A DNA stretch of 6,817 bases, from NCBI GenBank assembly GCA_021162125.1, contig JAGGZG010000307.1, positions 1 to 6,817 on the forward strand. Reading direction: 5' to 3'. Source of the stretch: Anaerolineae bacterium (lineage in GTDB: Bacteria; Chloroflexota; Anaerolineae; JACIWR01). The notes under the pieces are model-generated. The model ran no database searches and was not told the origin of the DNA. It saw only the letters and a list, made by a program, of their open reading frames with translations. A program made the position numbers and the translations under genes. Positions within the stretch are counted from its first letter, which is position 1. Each line of letters opens with the position of its first letter. This document shows positions 1 to 4,666 of this stretch, in pieces.

Positions 1-113
1 ATCAGCGTCTCGTGGTCGTCGCTGGTGTCGAAAAAGCCACCGTCGGGGGCGCCGAAGTGCTCGATCATGGTCTCGGCCAGTTCACGGGCGGCCAAGTACC
101 AACTGCTAAGTGA
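1..113 (-). pseudogene. 5'-truncated YyaL-like thioredoxin-domain (DUF255) protein fragment, runs off left edge
   Basis: Read on the minus strand from 113 towards 1, one frame stays open and encodes a peptide containing YLAARELAETMIEHF followed by GGFFDTSDDHETL. This matches the style of the C-terminal (alpha/alpha)6-barrel part of YyaL/SPATA20-like proteins, which have an N-terminal thioredoxin-like DUF255 domain and typically a GGFFDT.DDHE.L segment about three quarters of the way along a protein of roughly 680 residues. An in-frame TAA lies at 114-116, only 20 bp after the ZIP stop codon, so the N-terminal 500 or so residues cannot be encoded here. There is no convincing start codon or ribosome binding site. 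The gene is therefore a remnant, or the window crosses a rearrangement or assembly junction. The family call rests on about 35 residues recalled from the family pattern, without a search. Confidence 0.55.
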
Positions 114-136
114 TTAGGCATCATCTACACTTTTTC

Positions 137-901
137 TTACCCAAACAGGTTGTCCAATAACATCATCACCACGAAACCGATTATCACCCCCCAGGTGCCC
201 TCGCGCTCAAAGCCCTTGCGGTGGGTCTCGGGGATGACCTCATCGCTGACCACGTAGAGCATCGCCCCGGCGGCGAAGGCCAATCCCAGGGGCAGCAGTG
301 GGCGGGCGATTTGCACAGCCAGCACACCAAATATCCCGGCGATGGGTTCAGCCATGCCGGACAGTAGCGCGTACCCCAGGGCTTTCCCTTTGCTGTACTT
401 TTCGCGTAGCAAGGGTAAGGCCACTGCCAGACCCTCGGGCATGTTCTGTAACCCGATGGCGATGGCCAGTGAAGTAGCCATGGGAATATCACCGCCGCCA
501 TAGCTGACCCCGACGGCCAGGCCCTCCGGGAAATTATGCAAGGTGATGGCGATGATCAGCAGCCAGACATGTCGCAGGCGGGACGCCGGGCCTTCATGAC
601 CCATGACCAGGTGATCGTGGGGGACGACCCTGTCCAGCAGGGCCAAAAATGCGGCCCCAATCAGGATGCCCGTTGCGGTGATCCACACACCGCCCAGTTC
701 GATGGCCGGGATGATCAGACTGAAAGCCGTCGCGGCCAGCATCACCCCGGCGGCGAAGCCCAACATGGCGTCGAGCAGACGATCGGAGATTTCGCGGACA
801 AAAAAGATGGGCAATGCCCCCACTCCGGTAGCTAATCCCGTGCCGATAGTGGCCAATGTGCCCAGCAGAGTCAGGCTACTTCCCGATAGAAATTCTGGCA
901 T
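137..901 (-). CDS. ZIP family divalent metal transporter (GufA/ZupT-like)
   Basis: Encodes a 254-residue polytopic inner-membrane protein of the ZIP family, which imports Zn2+ and often Fe2+ or Mn2+ into the cytoplasm. About eight hydrophobic segments are visible. The hallmark metal-site motifs are HNFPEG at residues 122-127 (TM4) and QNMPEG at 152-157 (TM5), giving H122, N123, E126, Q152, N153 and E156 as likely ligands, with AEP at 184-186 in the following helix. The cytoplasmic loop before TM4 is short but His-rich (PHDHLVMGH, 94-102), as expected for ZIPs. The length is normal for bacterial members. The ATG at 901 is supported by a Shine-Dalgarno AGAGGGAG (911-918) 9 nt upstream. The gene follows the DUF166 gene by 42 bp and may be co-transcribed with it. 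The QN pair, rather than HN or QD, fits GufA-like members. Exact metal specificity cannot be read from sequence. Confidence 0.93.
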   Translation of the reverse strand: MPEFLSGSSLTLLGTLATIGTGLATGVGALPIFFVREISDRLLDAMLGFAAGVMLAATAFSLIIPAIELGGVWITATGILIGAAFLALLDRVVPHDHLVMGHEGPASRLRHVWLLIIAITLHNFPEGLAVGVSYGGGDIPMATSLAIAIGLQNMPEGLAVALPLLREKYSKGKALGYALLSGMAEPIAGIFGVLAVQIARPLLPLGLAFAAGAMLYVVSDEVIPETHRKGFEREGTWGVIIGFVVMMLLDNLFG

Positions 902-910
902 GAGCTTTTA

Positions 911-918
911 CTCCCTCT
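911..918 (-). promoter_or_regulatory. Ribosome binding site of the ZIP gene
   Basis: On the minus strand AGAGGGAG lies 9 nt before the ATG at 901. It is a good purine-rich Shine-Dalgarno and fixes that start. Confidence 0.7.
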
Positions 919-943
919 GACGTGGTGCGTGTTGCGTGCTCCG

Positions 944-1705
944 TTATTCACTCTTCGTGCCAGGTATGATGTATTGAATGCGCTTAAAGGGCTTGACCTG
1001 GACGCCGACGTTGTTTTTCAGGAGATTGCCGGAGATGTGCATCAGCGTGTCGCCGTAGTCGGTGTCTATTCCCATGCTGGCCAGGCAGGGGTAGTGATGG
1101 TGCAACAATCCCGCTTCCTGCTCGGCGTCGTCCGCCGAGACGCCTACCAGCCTCGGGGCCACGTAGCGCGCGCAACCGCAGACGGAGTCGCGTAAGACTT
1201 CTGCGGAGGTGATGCATCGTGACTTAGGGTCCACGGCGATGCGCAAGTTCGGCTGGCCGAAATGGCGGGCAAACTCGGCGATGAGCGGATCCTCGTACTC
1301 GATCCGCTGGCGACGACCGATGCTGTAGTCCATCTCGGTCAGCGCGCACAAGGGTTTGGGCGTGACGCACACGATACCCATGTCCTGCAGCCAGCCGCGC
1401 AACTGGCGGGCCAGTCCACGCGGCAGCCAGACCTCGCTATCCACGGCGGCGATCACGGCCCGGGCGCCGGTCATGCGTACGATGTCGGGGAGCAGTTCCG
1501 CCACGCCGGGGTGCTCGCCGAAGGATAGGATCAAGTCGGCCGGCGGGAGCGCGGCGGGCAGGTGATCCTCGGGGTAGTCTATCACCGGCGGTAGCACAGC
1601 CGGCGCTCGCCAGACCTCGACCGTCCAATCTGCAGGGCCGTGGGCGCGGATGTTGTCCACGTGCCGCTGTCCATACTCGCCTGAGATAATTGCCAAGATG
1701 TGCAT
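944..1705 (-). CDS. DUF166 family protein (DfsP-like, cysteine form)
   Basis: Encodes a 253-residue soluble protein of the DUF166 family, known mainly from methanogens and other anaerobes and of unknown biochemical role. Some relatives are annotated as (seleno)proteins, DfsP, from memory. Visible hallmarks (numbering from the ATG): the start MHILAIISGEYG; CVTPKPLC with C113 and C120; RDSVCGCARYVA with C176 and C178; and LLHHHYPCLASM with H202-H204 and C207, followed by DYGDTLMH. Conserved Cys and His residues suggest a redox or metal site. No membrane segment or signal peptide is seen. ATG at 1705 is preferred because family members begin this way. A GTG at 1714 would add three residues (MRD) but has no Shine-Dalgarno, whereas GAGGG sits only 2 nt before the ATG, so the start is not certain. 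The gene lies 118 bp after the DUF438-hemerythrin gene and 42 bp before ZIP. All Cys codons are ordinary and no in-frame TGA is used. Confidence 0.85.
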   Translation of the reverse strand: MHILAIISGEYGQRHVDNIRAHGPADWTVEVWRAPAVLPPVIDYPEDHLPAALPPADLILSFGEHPGVAELLPDIVRMTGARAVIAAVDSEVWLPRGLARQLRGWLQDMGIVCVTPKPLCALTEMDYSIGRRQRIEYEDPLIAEFARHFGQPNLRIAVDPKSRCITSAEVLRDSVCGCARYVAPRLVGVSADDAEQEAGLLHHHYPCLASMGIDTDYGDTLMHISGNLLKNNVGVQVKPFKRIQYIIPGTKSE

Positions 1706-1725
1706 ATCCCTCACTCACAGTCGAA

Positions 1726-1824
1726 AGGTGCCCAGCACTTGTCACTGAATACATTATCGCTCAGATATGCGCCGGGAACCAGAATCTCTACTCACCAAAG
1801 TGCTGTTGAAAGTGCCGGGCACCT
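1726..1824. repeat. Spaced inverted repeat in the DUF438-DUF166 gap
   Basis: The arm at 1726-1740 (AGGTGCCCAGCACTT) is the reverse complement of 1810-1824 (AAGTGCCGGGCACCT) in 14 of 15 positions, with 69 bp between. The right arm reaches the DUF438 gene stop codon. A second partner for the same left arm is AAGTGCTG at 1798-1805, which pairs perfectly with CAGCACTT at 1733-1740, so two alternative foldings exclude each other. There is no T-run after either stem on the minus strand, so a simple Rho-independent terminator is not supported. The rest of this 118-bp gap shows no gene and no strong promoter. Confidence 0.5.
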
Positions 1825-3068
1825 CACTCAACATCGTCCAGCAAGCGCCGCTCGCCTTCCAACGCGCGGATGTGGGTCACATCCTGCGACACCTCCAGCA
1901 CCCCCTGATACTCGCCCTTTTCGTCGCGGAGAGCAAAGTAGCGGATGTGGATGAACTTGCCCTGCATCTGAATCCAGAACTCGGCCACGTCGCGGCGGCC
2001 CGCACGGAGGTCATCCAGGATTTTCTGCACCACGTGCACGCTGGCCGGTGGGTGGCACTTCTGCACCTTGCGCCCGATAATGGCCGGCGAACGGCCGAAG
2101 AGCCGGTCCTTGCTCTGCGAGAAGTACTTGACGGTATCGTCTTTGTCTACGTAGGTGATGTCTACCGGCAGGTGAGTCAGTAGCCGGTTGATCTCCTGCA
2201 CCGTCATCACCCCGGTGTCCAGGTGAATCAGTCCTTCGTCCTTGACCTGCGTCTCGACCGGTGTGGGCGACGGCGCGGCGGCCTGGACAGCAGTCGCAGG
2301 TAGCCATTGATCGCCGGGCTCCACGTAGCAATAACCCACTTCCGGCTCCTGGGCACGGATTGCCGCCCATTCCTCCTCGCTCAGCTTCTCCAGGGCGGTG
2401 GGGAACAGGATGTTTTCTTCCTTGTAGAACATCTCGCGGATGGCCGTGTCGAGCGGTTCGAAGATCTCGTCAATGCGGGCGTTGAATGCGGCCGGGTCAT
2501 CGCCGGGACCGGCGGTCAGCAGTTCTTCGAGGGCTTTCCACCCGGCGCGCACGTCGTCGTGAATGGCCCACATCACTGAGGATGGCCCGCTGAAGCCGTG
2601 TCGCTCCAGAAAGGGGAACAGGATGTTCTCTTTGCGTAGATAATGCTTCTCGTATTCCCGCAGTTCCCGCAGCCGCTCTCGCGCCTGTCGCAGTTGTGCC
2701 TCGCCTGGCGTGGCCTTGAGCTCGTCCAACGCTTCCTTGAGTGCATCCAGCACGCGGGCGGCGGCGGTGTTCTCGGCGCGGAAGGTGTGGATAGGATGGC
2801 CGGGAGTGGACTCCGGTTTAACCTGTTTTCCCAGGGACTCGCGAAAGACTGCCACGTGTACGTCGCACAGCCGTTTGATTTCCATTTCCGGCATCCCCTC
2901 GGCGATCAGGGCTTGCTCTATCTCAGCTACTTCGGTAGCGCCCACGTCTCGCAGCAACGCAGCGAATTCTTCCTTAACGTCCTCTACGGTTTTGCCCTCG
3001 TGCAATTCGCGGATCAGCCTCTTCAGAATTTCTCGGCGTTCTGTTTGGTTGTTGATGTATTCACTCAT
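1824..3068 (-). CDS. DUF438 - hemerythrin (HHE) - PAS domain protein
   Basis: Encodes a 414-residue cytoplasmic protein with three modules in order. The first is DUF438, about residues 10-80 (includes C68). The second is a hemerythrin-like HHE four-helix bundle, about 88-230, with likely di-iron ligands H91, H94, E99, H142, E147, H170 and E217/E218; the paired KENILFP (146-152) and EENILFP (217-223) segments are typical. A Pro/Ala-rich linker (257-270) leads to a PAS domain at about 292-400, containing a CHPP motif at 338-341 and a terminal LEVSQDVT. This architecture and length match DUF438 proteins of anaerobes and methanogens. Function is unproven: oxygen, NO or redox sensing or binding is the likely role. 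No kinase, GGDEF or HTH output domain is present. The ATG at 3068 is preceded by a strong AGGAGG 9 nt upstream. It is followed by DUF166 and ZIP in the same direction. Confidence 0.92.
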   Translation of the reverse strand: MSEYINNQTERREILKRLIRELHEGKTVEDVKEEFAALLRDVGATEVAEIEQALIAEGMPEMEIKRLCDVHVAVFRESLGKQVKPESTPGHPIHTFRAENTAAARVLDALKEALDELKATPGEAQLRQARERLRELREYEKHYLRKENILFPFLERHGFSGPSSVMWAIHDDVRAGWKALEELLTAGPGDDPAAFNARIDEIFEPLDTAIREMFYKEENILFPTALEKLSEEEWAAIRAQEPEVGYCYVEPGDQWLPATAVQAAAPSPTPVETQVKDEGLIHLDTGVMTVQEINRLLTHLPVDITYVDKDDTVKYFSQSKDRLFGRSPAIIGRKVQKCHPPASVHVVQKILDDLRAGRRDVAEFWIQMQGKFIHIRYFALRDEKGEYQGVLEVSQDVTHIRALEGERRLLDDVE

Positions 3069-3077
3069 GTGTAGTGT

Positions 3078-3083
3078 CCTCCT
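3078..3083 (-). promoter_or_regulatory. Ribosome binding site of the DUF438 gene
   Basis: A perfect minus-strand AGGAGG lies 9 nt before the ATG at 3068. It is the strongest Shine-Dalgarno in the window and predicts efficient translation. Confidence 0.8.
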
Positions 3084-3108
3084 GCATTCGCTATTTCTCT
3101 GTGTGATG

Positions 3109-3138
3109 ATTGTGCCCGTTGCTGGTCAGTCTGTGCAA
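3109..3138 (-). promoter_or_regulatory. Weak candidate promoter for the DUF438 gene
   Basis: On the minus strand TTGCAC (3133-3138) and CACAAT (3109-3114) are separated by 18 nt, placing a start site about 35 nt before the ATG. The match is 3/6 at -35 and 4/6 at -10, so it is only a candidate. It lies downstream of the terminator at 3210-3243, where a new promoter would be expected. Confidence 0.3.
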
Positions 3139-3201
3139 GTTACAAGCGTTGAGTATCCAGTAACCAGCTGCCAGCATCGAGCCCCCAGCAATCAGTATCA
3201 T
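3139..3201. repeat. Degenerate 7-bp tandem repeat (consensus GYATCCA)
   Basis: Seven clear units, each starting with G and ending with A except the last, run head to tail from 3153 to 3201 (for example GTATCCA at 3153-3159 and GTAACCA at 3160-3166). Two weaker units occupy 3139-3152. The second base is T or C in every unit and CCA recurs at the 3' side. The array sits between the operon terminator and the DUF438 promoter region. It resembles the short tandemly repeated heptamers known from cyanobacterial and other environmental genomes. Units are too short and lack spacers, so it is not CRISPR. Confidence 0.6.
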
Positions 3202-3209
3202 GATAGCAC

Positions 3210-3243
3210 AAAAAGAGACTTCAGTCTGTGACTAAAGTCTCTT
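3210..3243 (-). terminator. Rho-independent terminator of the ferredoxin-MoaD-methyltransferase operon
   Basis: Arms 3213-3221 (AAGAGACTT) and 3235-3243 (AAGTCTCTT) pair perfectly over 9 bp. After one C/A mismatch, AGTC (3223-3226) pairs with GACT (3230-3233) around a TGT loop. On the minus strand the stem runs into a TTTTT tract ending at 3210. It begins 6 bp after the methyltransferase stop codon. The plus-strand side has no T-run, so it acts for leftward transcription only. Confidence 0.88.
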
Positions 3244-3249
3244 GAGGGG

Positions 3250-4020
3250 TCACGTCTTCCTCGCTGTTATGATCAGATTCCCGCTGGTCTTCGGATCGAA
3301 GGGCGCGCCGGTCATGTCACCGTAACAGGCAACGTCACCGAACCCGGCTGCCGCAATTGCTTCGCATAGTTCAGCGTGCAGCAGCGGGCGCAACGCCGTC
3401 GCTTCGGCCTGCTGTGTCCATTCGCCTTCGCCATCGCGCCGTAGCGTGATGACATTGAAGGTCAAGGAGCCGTCCGGGTTGAAGTCGTAGAAGCGGATGA
3501 AGAGCCATTCACGGTCACCCTCGCGATGAGACTGTGGCCCCATCCAGCGGGCACGGTCGTGCATGACTGCGTCGAAGTTGCGGTTCTGGACGAGCAGCAG
3601 CCCGCCGGGTCGCAAAGCGGCCGCAAAGTCGGTCAGTGTCGTGTGCAGCGCCTCGGTGGTCAGCACGTGCGGCAGGCTGTTGCCCAGGCAGAGCAATACA
3701 TCGAAGTCATTTCCTTTCTTCGCCGCCAGCTCGCCAAAGCCGGCGACGACGAAGTGCACGTCACAACCCACAGCGGTACTATTTCTCCTCGCCTGCTCGA
3801 CCATGCCCGCGCTCAGGTCCGCACCAGTCACGTCATAACCACGTTGCGCCAGGGCAATCGCGTGTATCCCGGTGCCGCAGGCCGCGTCCAATAGTCGCCG
3901 CGCGCCGCAGGCGGCCAACTGCTGCTCGATGAACGGCAGTTCATACGCCAGCCGCTCCTGCCAGTTGACAAACCGGTCGTAGTCGGCGCTAAAGAGATCA
4001 TAGAGCGGTACATGTCCCAT
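3250..4020 (-). CDS. Class I SAM-dependent methyltransferase
   Basis: Encodes a 256-residue soluble Rossmann-fold methyltransferase (Methyltransf_25/11 type). Motif I is LLDAACGTGIHAIALA at residues 43-58, with the SAM-binding DAACGTG. An acidic residue for the ribose hydroxyls is D68 in GADLS, and the post-I region is followed by CLGNSLPHV (111-119) and LRPGGLLLVQNRNFD (136-150). The N-terminal SADYDRFVNW and the NRNFD segment recall glycine/sarcosine N-methyltransferase-like proteins, but substrate cannot be assigned. The C-terminal ~85 residues are a beta-rich cap ending in GNLIITARK. It starts 3 bp after the MoaD-like stop codon, so translation is probably coupled; only a weak GGTGG precedes the ATG. 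It is the last gene of the unit, followed at once by a terminator. The link to MoaD and ferredoxin suggests a role in cofactor or modification chemistry, which is inference only. Confidence 0.88.
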   Translation of the reverse strand: MGHVPLYDLFSADYDRFVNWQERLAYELPFIEQQLAACGARRLLDAACGTGIHAIALAQRGYDVTGADLSAGMVEQARRNSTAVGCDVHFVVAGFGELAAKKGNDFDVLLCLGNSLPHVLTTEALHTTLTDFAAALRPGGLLLVQNRNFDAVMHDRARWMGPQSHREGDREWLFIRFYDFNPDGSLTFNVITLRRDGEGEWTQQAEATALRPLLHAELCEAIAAAGFGDVACYGDMTGAPFDPKTSGNLIITARKT

Positions 4021-4023
4021 TGC

Positions 4024-4347
4024 TCACACCACCAGCAGCGCCATGTTGCGGGCGAACAGCCCCACCCGGTCACCGGGCCGCACGGGTGTGTCTAACCCCA
4101 GATCCCGCCTGGACACTTCCCCTCGGGCTTGCTGGTAGCCCAGCCAAGGGGCCATCGAGTTGCGGGTAGACAACAGCGCTCCGTTCAGGAAGATGTGACT
4201 GATCTCTGTGGGAGGGATGTTCAGCCGCTCTAACATTGTCCCCACTGTCTCCCCCGGCCGAGGTTCCAGCCGCACCACGCTATCCCGGTTGGGCCGGGGG
4301 TTGGGCGCGTAGCGACGCAAACTGCCGTACAGGTGAATCTCTATCAT
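4024..4347 (-). CDS. MoaD/ThiS-like beta-grasp protein lacking C-terminal Gly-Gly
   Basis: Encodes a 107-residue small protein of the MoaD/ThiS ubiquitin-like family. Visible family features are the start MIEIHLYGSLRRYAP, the GETVGTMLERLNIP segment (helix 1 region), SHIFLNGALL (typical beta strand and turn), and VRPGDRVGLF near the end. Classical MoaD and ThiS end in Gly-Gly, which is thiocarboxylated to donate sulfur to molybdopterin or thiazole. Here the C-terminus is FARNMALLVV with no glycine pair. Relatives with similar RNMA-LLVV-type ends are, from memory, often found near aldehyde:ferredoxin oxidoreductase genes. An insertion around residues 62-85 (STRNSMAPWLGYQQARGEVSRRD region) makes it longer than MoaD (about 80). 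The ATG at 4347 has GGAGGT (4352-4357) upstream with a 4-nt spacer. A GTG at 4353 would overlap that site and is less likely. It lies 27 bp after ferredoxin. Confidence 0.85.
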   Translation of the reverse strand: MIEIHLYGSLRRYAPNPRPNRDSVVRLEPRPGETVGTMLERLNIPPTEISHIFLNGALLSTRNSMAPWLGYQQARGEVSRRDLGLDTPVRPGDRVGLFARNMALLVV

Positions 4348-4351
4348 TACC

Positions 4352-4357
4352 ACCTCC
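4352..4357 (-). promoter_or_regulatory. Ribosome binding site of the MoaD-like gene
   Basis: Minus-strand GGAGGT ends 4 nt before the ATG at 4347 and overlaps the alternative GTG at 4353. It therefore decides the start in favour of the ATG. Confidence 0.65.
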
Positions 4358-4374
4358 GCCTTACGTTTTGCATT

Positions 4375-4593
4375 TCACGGACCATCTGTCCCCCAGACAA
4401 TTTCGTAGGGGCAGGTAATCGCCCCCTGGGGACATAAGGTCTCGCACAGTGCGCAGTAGGTGCAGTCGGATGGGCGGGCGATGAATGGCCCTTCCGGCCC
4501 CATCTCCACTGCGCCCGTGGGACACTGTTCGACGCAAGCGCCACACTGGTTGCACTGTTGCAGATTGATCTCAGGTAATGCCCAGCCTTCCAT
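4375..4593 (-). CDS. Small 2[4Fe-4S] ferredoxin
   Basis: Encodes a 72-residue cytoplasmic bacterial-type ferredoxin that carries low-potential electrons. Two symmetric cluster motifs are complete: C14, C17, C20 and C24-P25 (CX2CX2CX3CP), and C44, C47, C50 and C54-P55. The first cluster's Cys20 and Cys24 will cross-ligate with the second set in the usual way. Glycines after each Pro and the two-fold symmetry are normal, and the linker between motifs (GPEGPF) is ordinary. The ATG at 4593 is the only sensible start: the frame is open to 4839 but that upstream stretch runs out of phase through the end of crp. No Shine-Dalgarno precedes the ATG closely; AAAGG at 4608-4612 is 14 nt away. It is first of the ferredoxin-MoaD-methyltransferase unit. 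Its electron partner is not in the window. Confidence 0.9.
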   Translation of the reverse strand: MEGWALPEINLQQCNQCGACVEQCPTGAVEMGPEGPFIARPSDCTYCALCETLCPQGAITCPYEIVWGTDGP

Positions 4594-4601
4594 AAGCAGA
4601 A

Positions 4602-4641
4602 CGACCGCCTTTCTGCCATCAGTGTAGCAGAAAGGCGGTCG
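4602..4641 (-). terminator. Perfect 15-bp hairpin between crp and ferredoxin, possible terminator or attenuator
   Basis: Arms 4602-4616 and 4627-4641 are exact reverse complements (15 bp, GC-rich outer half) around a 10-nt loop at 4617-4626. It sits 25 nt downstream of the crp stop codon and 8 nt upstream of the ferredoxin ATG. On the minus strand the stem is followed by TTCTGCTT, a poor U-tract, so intrinsic termination is possible but not certain. In a read-through crp transcript this stem would fold right beside the ferredoxin start and hinder ribosome access. Confidence 0.6.
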
Positions 4642-4649
4642 CCTGTCTA
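4621..4649 (-). promoter_or_regulatory. Candidate promoter of the ferredoxin operon, -10 in the hairpin loop
   Basis: On the minus strand TAGACA (4644-4649, 5/6 match to TTGACA) and TACACT (4621-4626, 4/6 match to TATAAT) are spaced by exactly 17 nt. Transcription would start at about 4613-4615, inside the downstream arm of the hairpin, so this mRNA could not form the stem. It would give a leader of about 20 nt. Confidence 0.45.
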
Positions 4650-4666
4650 CGACAAAAGTCACATCC

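Noticed and set aside
902..943. Promoter or terminator in the 42-bp DUF166-ZIP gap
   Set aside because: Only the ZIP Shine-Dalgarno is visible; no stem with a T-run and no paired -35/-10.
1767..2183. Plus-strand frame of 138 codons opposite the DUF438 gene
   Set aside because: It mirrors a well-supported minus-strand gene, has no Shine-Dalgarno and no family-like motif; treated as a shadow frame. The same holds for the other plus-strand frames over 3500-3930, 4990-5270 and 5570-6620.
3139..3201. CRISPR-like array
   Set aside because: Units are 7 bp with no spacers and are degenerate; no cas genes are near.
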